Assembly: GCA_028290125.1 (NCBI GenBank)
Contig: JAQGKM010000322.1
Span: forward strand, 1-12,362
DNA: 12,362 bases
Origin: Hyphomicrobiales bacterium
GTDB taxonomy: Bacteria > Pseudomonadota > Alphaproteobacteria > Rhizobiales > Beijerinckiaceae
Reading direction: 5' to 3'
Shown here: piece after piece, positions 1 to 6,848 of the stretch
Numbering within the stretch: the first letter of the stretch is position 1
How the letters are laid out: every line of letters starts with the position of its first letter
Position numbers and translations under genes: made by a program
Notes under the pieces: generated by a model
The model's input: only the letters and a program-made list of their open reading frames with translations
Database searches by the model: none
What the model was told of the DNA's origin: nothing

Positions 1-55
1 CGCCGCGCCTGCGAGTGGCATGCTGGCCGGCAACAAGGAGCCTGCGCAGCCGTGA
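1..55 (+). CDS. C-terminal tail of an upstream gene (partial, unidentified)
   Basis: Frame 2 is open from the left edge and ends at a TGA at 53-55, encoding the tail AAPASGMLAGNKEPAQP. The GTG start of the next gene (52-54) overlaps this stop as GTGA, the same coupled junction seen elsewhere in this cluster. That suggests the tail belongs to the same operon. In cox-type clusters the gene before coxD is often a structural subunit or coxG, but 17 low-complexity residues cannot identify a family. The alternative is that this frame is open by chance in high-GC DNA. Confidence 0.5.
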   Translation, partial: AAPASGMLAGNKEPAQP

Positions 56-972
56 CCACACTTCCCGCTTCCATCGACGAAACGCTCGCTCTTCTCACGA
101 AGGGCGACTACGTCGCCGACCGCGCGCTGGCGACCGTCGTGTTTCTGTCGATCCGCATGGGACGACCGCTTTTTCTCGAAGGCGAGGCGGGCGTCGGCAA
201 GACCGAGATCGCCAAGGTTCTGGCGAAGACGCTCGGGCGCAAGCTCATTCGCCTGCAATGCTACGAGGGGCTCGACGTCTCGTCCGCGGTCTACGAATGG
301 GATTATGCGCGGCAGATGATGGCGATACGGCTGGCGGAAGCCGCCGGCGAGGCCGATCGCGCGCGCATCGAGCACGATGTGTTTTCCGAACGCTACCTCA
401 TCAAGCGTCCGCTTCTGCAGGCGCTCGAAGCCTCGACCGAGGGCGCGCCGGTGCTGCTCGTCGACGAACTCGACCGCACTGACGAGGCCTTCGAGGCCTT
501 CCTGCTCGAAATCCTGTCGGACTTCCAGGTCACGATTCCAGAACTCGGCACGATCCGCGCGACGACGCCGCCCATCGTCATCATCACGTCGAACCGCACG
601 CGCGAAGTTCATGACGCGCTGAAGCGCCGCTGTCTCTATCACTGGGTCGATTACCCGGATGCGCAGCGCGAACTCGACATCCTGCGCGTGAAGGCGCCGG
701 GCGCGCCGCAGCGCTTGACGGAAGAGATCGTGGCCTTCGTGCAATCGCTGCGCCGCCGCGACCTGTTCAAGCAGCCGGGCGTGGCGGAAACCATCGACTG
801 GGCTGGCGCGCTCGCGGAGCTCGACGTCGTCTCCCTCGACGCCTCGATGGTGTCGGATACTCTGGGCGTCCTGCTGAAGTATCAGGACGACATCCAGAAG
901 CTGCAGGGCGGCGATTTACAGAAGCTGATCGACGAGGCGAAGGCCGGCATCGGAAGTCCCAGTGTCGGCTGA
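52..972 (+). CDS. coxD: MoxR-family AAA+ ATPase, CoxD-like
   Basis: This 306-residue protein is a MoxR-family AAA+ ATPase. The Walker A motif GEAGVGKT is at residues 44-51, Walker B (VLLVDE) at 134-139, a sensor-1 TSN at 179-181, and the arginine-finger region KRRC at 191-194. Length and motif spacing fit CoxD. In CO dehydrogenase clusters CoxD is a cytoplasmic, membrane-associated ATPase needed to mature the Mo/Cu active site, and it works with the VWA protein CoxE. The GTG start overlaps the upstream stop. The protein also overlaps the next gene by 11 bases, and that gene is a CoxE-type VWA protein, which strongly supports the assignment. MoxR proteins also serve other enzymes, so the exact client (CO dehydrogenase or another molybdenum hydroxylase) is inferred from context only. 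Confidence 0.9.
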   Translation: MTTLPASIDETLALLTKGDYVADRALATVVFLSIRMGRPLFLEGEAGVGKTEIAKVLAKTLGRKLIRLQCYEGLDVSSAVYEWDYARQMMAIRLAEAAGEADRARIEHDVFSERYLIKRPLLQALEASTEGAPVLLVDELDRTDEAFEAFLLEILSDFQVTIPELGTIRATTPPIVIITSNRTREVHDALKRRCLYHWVDYPDAQRELDILRVKAPGAPQRLTEEIVAFVQSLRRRDLFKQPGVAETIDWAGALAELDVVSLDASMVSDTLGVLLKYQDDIQKLQGGDLQKLIDEAKAGIGSPSVG

Positions 973-2167
973 GGACACGGGCCGCCTCGCGCAAAACATC
1001 GTCCACTTCGCGCGCCTGCTGCGCGGCGCCGGCCTGCCGGTCGGGCCGGGCCATGCGCTCGATGCCGTACGCGCCGTGGAAGTCGCGGGGGTCGCCTCGC
1101 GGGAGGATTTTCGTGCGACGCTGCATGCGGTCTTCGTCAGCCGCCACGCGCAGACGATCATCTTCGACCAGGCCTTCGCGCTGTTCTGGAAAAAGCGCGG
1201 CTTCATCGAAAAACTTATCGCCATGATGTCGCCGCTGGCGGCGCCGCAGGAGCAATCCAAGCCCAAGCCAGGCGCCACGCGGCTCGCCGAGGCGCTGGCG
1301 GGCAATCGTCCCAAGCGCGAGGCGGAGCCGGAGATCGAGCGCGATGCGCGGCTCACCATGTCGGCCAATGAAGTTCTGCAGCGCAAGGACTTCGCGCAGA
1401 TGACGACGACCGAGATCGAGCAGGCGAAGCGCGCGATCGCGCGGCTGCGCCTGCCGGACGACGAAGTCTTCACGCGTCGGTGGCGGCATGATCCACATGG
1501 CGCGCGCCTCGATCCGCGCCAGACTTTGCGCAAGGCGATGGCGCGCGGTGGCGACATTCTTTCGCTTGAGAGGCGCGAGCGCGTCGTGCGCCATCCGCCC
1601 GTCGTCGCGCTCTGCGACATCTCCGGCTCGATGAGCGACTACACGCGCATCTTCCTGCATTTCCTGCATCGGTTGACCGAGGAGCGACGTCGCGTCGAAA
1701 CCTTCCTATTCGGCACGCGGCTCACCAATGTCACGCGTTCGCTGCGTTCGCGCGACATCGACGTGGCGCTGGCGGGCGTGTCCGAGACTGCGCCCGACTG
1801 GTCTGGCGGCACGCGCATCGGCGCGTCGCTGCAAGCGTTCAACCGCACCTGGTCGCGCCGCGTGCTGGGGCAGGGCGCCATCGTGCTGCTGTTCACCGAC
1901 GGGCTGGAGCGCGATGGCGTTGCCGATCTCGCGTTCGAGATGGAGCGGCTGCGCAAGTCATGCCGCCGCCTGATCTGGCTCAATCCGCTGCTGCGCTACG
2001 ATCGCTTCGAGCCGCGCGCGGCGGGCATTCGGGCCATGCTGCCCCATGTCGACGAGTTCCGGCCCGTGCACCATCTCGCAAGTCTGGAAGACCTCGCGGC
2101 GGCGCTGTCGCGGCCGGTGTCGCGCGCCGATTTCGATCCGCGTGTTTGGGCGAAGCGCGCGGTCTGA
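962..2167 (+). CDS. coxE: VWA-domain protein, CoxE-like
   Basis: This 401-residue protein has the CoxE architecture: an N-terminal helical region (residues 1 to about 210) and a C-terminal von Willebrand A domain. The MIDAS metal site is intact, with DISGS at 219-223, the threonine of SGGTRIG at 284, and FTDG at 311-314. The phrases LIWLNPLLRYD and MLPHVDEFRPVH near the C-terminus are typical of CoxE as I know the family. CoxE is thought to bridge the CoxD ATPase and the target enzyme during active-site maturation. The GTG start at 962 lies inside the 3' end of coxD, implying translational coupling, and GGAAG at 951-958 is a plausible ribosome binding site. The gene ends only three bases from the convergent histidine kinase gene, so transcripts from the two strands must overlap or stop inside each other's coding sequence. 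Confidence 0.9.
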   Translation: MSAEDTGRLAQNIVHFARLLRGAGLPVGPGHALDAVRAVEVAGVASREDFRATLHAVFVSRHAQTIIFDQAFALFWKKRGFIEKLIAMMSPLAAPQEQSKPKPGATRLAEALAGNRPKREAEPEIERDARLTMSANEVLQRKDFAQMTTTEIEQAKRAIARLRLPDDEVFTRRWRHDPHGARLDPRQTLRKAMARGGDILSLERRERVVRHPPVVALCDISGSMSDYTRIFLHFLHRLTEERRRVETFLFGTRLTNVTRSLRSRDIDVALAGVSETAPDWSGGTRIGASLQAFNRTWSRRVLGQGAIVLLFTDGLERDGVADLAFEMERLRKSCRRLIWLNPLLRYDRFEPRAAGIRAMLPHVDEFRPVHHLASLEDLAAALSRPVSRADFDPRVWAKRAV

Positions 2168-2170
2168 CTT

Positions 2171-3880
2171 TTAGCCGTCGTCCATCATGTCGAGCGTGAT
2201 CAGGAAGCGCGCGCCGGGCTCCCCAGCATTGGTCGTCATGGTGGCGCGCAATTGCTTGAGGAGCCCCGTGATGATCCGCATGCCGACGCCTTTCGAGCGC
2301 GCAGGATCGAAGTCCGCCGGCAGGCCGACGCCATCGTCGACGATCTGGAGCGAGAGGCCGCGTTCACCCTCGCGGTGAAAGCGCATCGCGATGGCGCCGC
2401 GTCCGTCGGTTTTCAGCGCGTGCTTGATGGCGTTGGTGATGAGCTCTGCCGCCACGAGCGCGAGCGGCGTCGTGTAGCTGACCGGCATGATGACGTCGGG
2501 ATCGCACGTCGCGATCAATGTGCAGCCACGGCGTGGGTCGAGCGCCTGCAAGGTCGTCGTCGCGACCTCCTTCAGGAAATTGCCGACGTTGACGCGGGTG
2601 TGATGTCCGCTTTCATACAGGCTCTGGTGAACGCGGGCGATGATCTCGATGCGCGAACGCAGTTCGATGAGCGCCTGCTTCTCCTGCTCGCTGCTGCTCT
2701 GTCTCGCATGCATCGACAGGATGCTGGTGACGACCGCCAACGAATTCTTGACGCGGTGATTGACCTCGAAAAGCAGGGCCTCGCGCCCCTCATTCGCCTG
2801 CTGCAACTCGACGGACGACCGCGTGAGGAAGGCGCCGATGCGGTTGACCTCGAGCACCGGGGTGACGACGTCCCACAGGGGCGCGCCGGCGCCGATGCGG
2901 ATCGTGTTCGCTTCCAGCATCTGCAGGGAAGCTTGCAGCCGGCGCGACAGGAAGAGACCGATCAGCCCGACGGTCAGGAACGTGGCGCCGGTCATGCCCG
3001 CGACCTGCCAGACGAGCGCGCGCCACGGACTGTCGACGACGTTCGAGTCTACGCCGTCGACGACAAGCCAGCCGGTCGACTGCATGCGCGTGAAGGAGGT
3101 GACGCTGCCCACCCCTTCCAGATTGGCATGACGGAACACGCCTTCTCCGACTCCCGACACACGCTCGAACCCCTGCCAAAGCATGCCTTGCGCCGAGGCA
3201 TTGTTCAGCGATCGTGCAAGAATGCGACCGGTGCGATCGATGACCGAGGCGCGGATGTTCTGCGAATTGACGCTGCGGAGCAGGACATCGAGAACGCGTT
3301 GCGTGCTGATCCTGAAGTGCAGCACATGGGTGAGGTCGGCGGTGCTGCGCAGAAAGATCGGCGCCACGATCGCATAGCTGGCCTCGTGGGTGATCGGGTC
3401 GCGATAGATATTGGTGACATTCGGCTGCCGGATCTGGCTGGCCTCGCGGATGCTCGGATCGACGTTCGGGAGCTCGGAGCCGAAGTCTCGACTCGTGTCG
3501 AGGAGGGCGTGGCCGGCCGGGTCGCTCAGGATGACCGGAATGTTGGTCTTCTCTGTAAAAGCCCGCGCAATGGCGTCGAACTGGGTGTAATCGCCCGACT
3601 GGATGAGGAGTGAGGACGCCAGATTGCCCAGAATGGCTTGCAGCGACAGGATGTCGAAATCGAGCAGCTGGGCAATTTGCCGGACCGACCCGATGCCGCG
3701 GTCCTCGAGCTTCTGCTGTTCCGCGTTGGCGTAGGTCCACTGGATGGCGGTGGCGCAGGCGAGCAGCGGAATCGCGATGGCGATGCAGAGAAGCGCCAGA
3801 TGGGAGGAGATGGAGCGCGGCGTGACGGCTTGCTGTCTCGCGCTCAGGGCGCAGGTTGGGGCACAGCTCGCAAGGCTCAT
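2171..3880 (-). CDS. membrane-bound sensor histidine kinase (HisKA_2 type)
   Basis: This 569-residue sensor kinase has a short cytoplasmic head, a transmembrane helix at about 27-46, a periplasmic sensing region (about 47-285, dCACHE-like by layout) and a second transmembrane helix at about 287-310. A linker and then the kinase core follow. The dimerisation/phospho-acceptor motif is EVNHRVKN with His375, the HisKA_2 form. The HATPase domain has an N box ELITNAIKH at 479-487, DDGVG at 515-519 and a late GVGMRI segment. The ATG start is preceded by AGAGGG about nine bases upstream. No response regulator gene lies in the window, so the partner is unknown. It sits on the strand opposite the maturation genes, between coxE and the xdhC genes. 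The signal cannot be read from sequence; control of the neighbouring cluster is possible but is inference. Confidence 0.88.
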   Translation of the reverse strand: MSLASCAPTCALSARQQAVTPRSISSHLALLCIAIAIPLLACATAIQWTYANAEQQKLEDRGIGSVRQIAQLLDFDILSLQAILGNLASSLLIQSGDYTQFDAIARAFTEKTNIPVILSDPAGHALLDTSRDFGSELPNVDPSIREASQIRQPNVTNIYRDPITHEASYAIVAPIFLRSTADLTHVLHFRISTQRVLDVLLRSVNSQNIRASVIDRTGRILARSLNNASAQGMLWQGFERVSGVGEGVFRHANLEGVGSVTSFTRMQSTGWLVVDGVDSNVVDSPWRALVWQVAGMTGATFLTVGLIGLFLSRRLQASLQMLEANTIRIGAGAPLWDVVTPVLEVNRIGAFLTRSSVELQQANEGREALLFEVNHRVKNSLAVVTSILSMHARQSSSEQEKQALIELRSRIEIIARVHQSLYESGHHTRVNVGNFLKEVATTTLQALDPRRGCTLIATCDPDVIMPVSYTTPLALVAAELITNAIKHALKTDGRGAIAMRFHREGERGLSLQIVDDGVGLPADFDPARSKGVGMRIITGLLKQLRATMTTNAGEPGARFLITLDMMDDG

Positions 3881-3913
3881 GATCCATCACCCTCTTGCGC
3901 CCAAGTCCGGCTG

Positions 3914-3946
3914 GATGCATCGCTTGTCTGCGGATGCACTTGCATC
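3914..3946. repeat. paired palindromes, possible operator or leader hairpin
   Basis: Two related palindromes lie 34-66 bases upstream of the histidine kinase start. The first is GATGCATC (3914-3921). The second is GATGCA-CT-TGCATC (3933-3946). Their centres are 22 bases apart, about two helical turns. The surroundings also form an imperfect direct repeat, TGCATCG(CTTG)TCTGCGG at 3916-3933 against TGCATCGTTCTGCGG at 3941-3955. Spacing on one face of the helix suits a dimeric regulator, but no known operator consensus was recognised. Confidence 0.4.
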
Positions 3947-4086
3947 GTTCTGCGGTCTGCTTCGCTATGTACCGAATGGCTAACGAAAAGTACAGCTAAG
4001 TCATAGCAAAACCTCTGACTTGGCTACGATATTCATAATTTATGCAAAGCCGGGCCACCAACCGGCATGGCGGGTCGTCGCTTTCT

Positions 4087-4115
4087 TTGCGACCGGGCGT
4101 GCGGATCGCTATATT
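4087..4115 (+). promoter_or_regulatory. candidate sigma70-type promoter for the xdhC operon
   Basis: TTGCGA (4087-4092) and TATATT (4110-4115) are separated by 17 bases, a good match to a housekeeping promoter. Transcription would start near 4122, giving a leader of about 18 bases that carries the GGAGG ribosome binding site at 4130-4134. Because the kinase gene interrupts the cluster on the other strand, a promoter is needed here. A small hairpin, GTCGC-TTTCTTT-GCGAC (4077-4093), overlaps the -35 element. Confidence 0.5.
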
Positions 4116-4139
4116 CGGCGGAACATCACGGAGGCTTAC

Positions 4140-4463
4140 ATGCTTGCGAGCGACGACGACATTCTGGGACAGGCCGAGGCCTGGACGAAGCAGGGCAAGG
4201 GCGTCGCCCTGGCGACCGTCATCGAGACCTGGGGCTCCGCCCCGCGTCCGACCGGCAGCCATCTGGCGATCGATTCCGACGGGCACTTCCTCGGCTCCGT
4301 TTCGGGCGGCTGCGTCGAGGGCGACGTGGTGACGGAGGCGCTCGACGTGATCGCTGACGGCAAGCCGCGCGTGCTGGAGTTCGGCGTCGCCGATGAGACC
4401 GCCTGGCGCGCCGGCCTCTCCTGCGGCGGGCGCATACGCGTCTACGTCGAGAGGATCGGCTGA
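4140..4463 (+). CDS. XdhC/CoxI family protein, N-terminal domain only
   Basis: This 107-residue protein consists of only the XdhC/CoxI N-terminal domain. SGGCVEG is at 55-61 and LSCGG at 93-97, with conserved cysteines 58 and 95; the segment ATVIETWGSAPRPTGS is the typical family start. XdhC-type proteins bind the molybdenum cofactor and help sulfurate and insert it into molybdenum hydroxylases. I chose the ATG at 4140 because GGAGG stands five bases upstream and a promoter just before it. A TTG at 4020 in the same frame would put the promoter inside the gene and adds a non-family extension. The Rossmann half is encoded by the next gene, which starts at the last base of this stop codon (TGATG), so both halves are probably made together. 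Confidence 0.88.
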   Translation: MLASDDDILGQAEAWTKQGKGVALATVIETWGSAPRPTGSHLAIDSDGHFLGSVSGGCVEGDVVTEALDVIADGKPRVLEFGVADETAWRAGLSCGGRIRVYVERIG

Positions 4464-5164
4464 TGCGTCCCGATCTCCTCGCCGCGCTCAACGAAGCGCG
4501 CGTCAATCGCCGCGCCGCCGTTCTCGTCACCGAAATACCCGGCGGCGCGCAGAGGCTCGTGACGCCCGAGACGCTGGCCGACGATCCCCTGCATGACGCG
4601 ATCGATGCGGCGCTGCGCAGCGGCAAGAGCGGAATGGTGGAGCAGGACGGCGCGTCGGTCTTCCTCACCGTTCAGGTCCCGCCGGTCCGTCTCGTGGTGA
4701 TCGGCGCCGTGCATATCTCGCAGGCGCTGGCGCCGATGGCCAAGCTCGCGGGCTTCGACATGACGATCATCGATCCGCGCACCGCCTTTGCGACGCCGGA
4801 GCGCTTTCCCGATGTGCCGGTGATCGCCGAATGGCCCGAGACCGTGCTGCCGCCGATGAAGATCGACCGCTACACGGCCATCGCCTGCTTCACGCATGAT
4901 CCGAAGATCGACGATCCGGCGCTGGAAGAAGCCCTGCGGGCGGAATGCTTCTACGTCGGTGCGCTTGGCTCGCGGAAGACGCATGGCAAGAGGCTGGAGC
5001 GTCTCGCGGCGAAAGGCTTCACGCCGGATGATTTCGCCCGCATCCGCGCGCCCATCGGCCTCGACATCGGCGCCGTGACGCCGTCCGAAATCGCCGTGTC
5101 GGTGCTCGGCGAAATCATCCTTGCGCTGCGCAAGAAGCCTTTGCGCGTGGAGAAGGCGGCGTGA
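4463..5164 (+). CDS. XdhC family protein, C-terminal Rossmann domain
   Basis: This 233-residue protein carries the XdhC C-terminal Rossmann domain. VVIGAVHIS at 78-86 begins the nucleotide-binding fold, GALGSRKTHGKR is at 166-177, and IGLDIGA at 198-204 is followed by TPSEIAVS. All are strong family signatures. The first 75 or so residues are less conserved and link to the N-terminal partner. It presumably pairs with the 107-residue protein just upstream to rebuild a complete XdhC, which chaperones and supports sulfuration of the molybdenum cofactor for a CODH/XDH-type enzyme. The start overlaps the previous stop by one base, and the end overlaps the next GTG start by four bases (GTGA), so translation of the series is likely coupled. 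Two-gene XdhC arrangements occur in CODH-like clusters of related bacteria, so this is probably not a broken gene. Confidence 0.9.
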   Translation: MRPDLLAALNEARVNRRAAVLVTEIPGGAQRLVTPETLADDPLHDAIDAALRSGKSGMVEQDGASVFLTVQVPPVRLVVIGAVHISQALAPMAKLAGFDMTIIDPRTAFATPERFPDVPVIAEWPETVLPPMKIDRYTAIACFTHDPKIDDPALEEALRAECFYVGALGSRKTHGKRLERLAAKGFTPDDFARIRAPIGLDIGAVTPSEIAVSVLGEIILALRKKPLRVEKAA

Positions 5165-6177
5165 AATTCGGACCGGTTCCGCTCGACGAGGCTGAAGGCG
5201 GCATTCTCGCCCACACGGTGCGCCACGAGAAGATCGTGCTGAAGAAAGGCGCCGTGCTGAGCGCCGATCATGTGGCGGCCCTGCGCGCCGCAGGCGTCGA
5301 GACGCTCGTCGTCGCCCGGATGGAATATGGCGATGTCACCGAGGATGAGGCCGCGGCTGAAGTCGCGCGCGAAATCACCGGCGACAACATCCGCGTCGAG
5401 GACGCGTTCACCGGTCGGGCCAATCTCTACGCGACCTGCAACGGCGTGCTGGTCGCGGAGGCCTCGCTCGTCGACGCCATCAATGAAGTCGACGAGCAGA
5501 TCACGCTCGCGACGCTGCCGCCGTGGCGCAGCGTCGTCGAAGGCGAGATGGTCGGCACCGTGAAGGTCATTCCCTTCGCGGTTCCGGCCGGAACGGTGAC
5601 GCTCGCCATCGGCGCCGCAGCCGGCGCGCGCCTGCGTGTCGAGCGCTATCGGCCGATGCGGATCGGCGTCATCTCCACCGTGCTGCCTGGCCTGAAGCCT
5701 TCGACCATCGACAAGACGCTGCGGGTGATGCGCGAGCGCATCGCGCCTGCCGGCGCCAGCATCGTCGCGGACCTGCGCTGCCCGCACGAAACGCAGGCGC
5801 TGCGCGCGGCGATCGAGGAGGTTCGCGCGACGTGCGATCTGATCGTGGTGTTCGGCGCGTCTGCCATCACCGACCGTCGCGACGTCATTCCGTCGGCGCT
5901 GACGGATGCGGGCGGACGCATCGAGCAATTCGGCATGCCGGTCGATCCCGGCAATCTGCTGCTGATCGGCGATCTCGACGGCAAGCCGTTCCTCGGCGCG
6001 CCGGGTTGCGCGCGCTCGCCGAAGGAGAATGGTTTCGACTGGGTGCTGCAGCGCATGCTCGCCGAGGTTCCGGTCAGTCGCCATACGATCCGCCGCATGG
6101 GATCGGGCGGCTTGCTGATGGAAATCGTCTCGCGTCCGCAGCCACGCACCGGCGGAGCGCCGCATGACGACGATTGA
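5161..6177 (+). CDS. MoeA/MoaB-like molybdopterin-binding protein
   Basis: This 338-residue protein has a C-terminal molybdopterin-binding (MoCF_biosynth) domain from about residue 166. It starts with MRIGVIST, continues with the loop GASAITDRRDVIP at 232-244, and has GAPGCARSPKENGFDW from 279. The N-terminal 165 residues resemble the outer part of MoeA-like proteins. The usual TGGTG/GDG-type loop of MogA/MoeA is replaced by GASAITDR, so a molybdenum-insertion activity cannot be assumed. In many relatives this domain is fused to a MobA-like transferase; here the transferase is the separate next gene, overlapping by 14 bases in another frame. The GTG start overlaps the upstream stop. It probably binds the cofactor during conversion to the dinucleotide form; that role is inferred from context. 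Confidence 0.82.
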   Translation: MKFGPVPLDEAEGGILAHTVRHEKIVLKKGAVLSADHVAALRAAGVETLVVARMEYGDVTEDEAAAEVAREITGDNIRVEDAFTGRANLYATCNGVLVAEASLVDAINEVDEQITLATLPPWRSVVEGEMVGTVKVIPFAVPAGTVTLAIGAAAGARLRVERYRPMRIGVISTVLPGLKPSTIDKTLRVMRERIAPAGASIVADLRCPHETQALRAAIEEVRATCDLIVVFGASAITDRRDVIPSALTDAGGRIEQFGMPVDPGNLLLIGDLDGKPFLGAPGCARSPKENGFDWVLQRMLAEVPVSRHTIRRMGSGGLLMEIVSRPQPRTGGAPHDDD

Positions 6178-6784
6178 GGTTGCGGGCGTTCTGCTGGCCG
6201 CCGGCGAGGCCTCGCGATTTCGCGCCGCTGCCGGCGCGGATGGACCCGAGACGAAGCTCGTCGCGCAGCATCGCGGCAAGGCGCTTGTCCGTCATGTTGC
6301 CGAAGCAGGCCTCGCCGCAGGCCTCGCGCCGCTCGTCGTCGTCACGGGACATGCGCAGGACGCCGTGCGCGCGGCGCTGGCCGATCTGCCGCTGATCTAT
6401 GTGCACAATGCGAATTACGCCGGCGGAATGGCGTCGTCTCTGAAGGCGGGGCTCGCGCAGCTGCCATCGAACGCGTGCGCCGCACTTGTATTGCTGGGCG
6501 ACATGCCGCTCGTTTCTCCCGCGCTCATCGCAAAACTTGTCGCTGCATTTGCGAACGACCCGCAGGCCATTGCGGTGCTGCCCGTGCATGAGGGCGTGCG
6601 CGGAAATCCGGTGCTGCTGTCGCGCGCCGTGTTTGCGGAGATCATGCAATTGTCGGGCGACGCAGGCGCCCGGCAGGTGCTGCGCGGCCGCGACGCCGAT
6701 GTCGTCGAGGTGGATGTCGATGAGTCCGCCGCGCGGCTCGATGTCGATACGCCTGCTGCATTGCGAGATCTTGCGAAAGACTGA
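6164..6784 (+). CDS. mocA: molybdenum cofactor cytidylyltransferase-like (MocA family)
   Basis: This 206-residue nucleotidyltransferase has a MobA-like NTP-transferase fold. LLAAGEASRF at 10-19 is the nucleotide-binding loop with Lys31 after it; GMASSL is at 88-93, LGDMPLV at 111-117, GDAGAR at 165-170 and DVDTP at 193-197. The GM(A/S)SSL motif and the length fit MocA, which joins CMP to molybdopterin to make the cytosine dinucleotide form used by xanthine dehydrogenase and CO dehydrogenase enzymes, rather than the guanylyl enzyme MobA. NTP specificity is inferred. The ATG start lies inside the end of the previous gene and has GGAG at 6154-6157, six bases upstream, so it is an independent start and not just a frameshifted domain. 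It is the last cofactor gene of the series. Confidence 0.82.
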   Translation: MTTIEVAGVLLAAGEASRFRAAAGADGPETKLVAQHRGKALVRHVAEAGLAAGLAPLVVVTGHAQDAVRAALADLPLIYVHNANYAGGMASSLKAGLAQLPSNACAALVLLGDMPLVSPALIAKLVAAFANDPQAIAVLPVHEGVRGNPVLLSRAVFAEIMQLSGDAGARQVLRGRDADVVEVDVDESAARLDVDTPAALRDLAKD

Positions 6785-6809
6785 TGGTCGCGCTTGCCAG
6801 CGTCCGCGC

Positions 6810-6843
6810 CCCTGATACGCTCCTGTCAAAATCGTCAGGGAGG
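6810..6843 (+). repeat. small inverted repeat over the hydrolase ribosome binding site
   Basis: CCCTGA (6810-6815) is complementary to TCAGGG (6835-6840). The right arm overlaps the AGGGAGG Shine-Dalgarno sequence (6837-6843) of the following hydrolase. A competing pairing of CTCCTG (6820-6825) with the same site is also possible. The arms are short, so this may be chance. No T-run follows, so it is not an intrinsic terminator. Confidence 0.25.
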
Positions 6844-6848
6844 TGCTC

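Larger units (their letters stand above)
3881..4139. promoter_or_regulatory. divergent intergenic region between the kinase gene and xdhC
   Basis: This is a 259-base non-coding gap between two divergent genes. The stretch from about 3961 to 4045 is clearly richer in A and T than the flanking DNA, as expected of promoter regions. It contains six-base arms GCTATG (3964-3969) and CATAGC (4002-4007) in inverted orientation, which could be chance. A good promoter for the rightward genes is listed separately. I could not find a convincing -35/-10 pair for the leftward kinase gene. No riboswitch fold was recognised. Confidence 0.55.

Noticed and set aside
2252..3613. 453-codon open frame on the plus strand across the histidine kinase gene
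   Set aside because: It is antisense to a clear kinase with all its motifs, and its translation is Arg/Asp/Ala-rich without recognisable domains, as expected for the reverse strand of high-GC coding DNA.
4020..4139. Longer XdhC N-domain protein starting at TTG 4020
   Set aside because: No ribosome site there, the added residues do not match the family, and a good promoter and GGAGG site favour the ATG at 4140.
4951..6279. 442-codon open frame on the minus strand across the XdhC and MoeA-like genes
   Set aside because: Low-complexity Arg/His/Asp-rich translation, opposite to three conserved genes with tight operon junctions.
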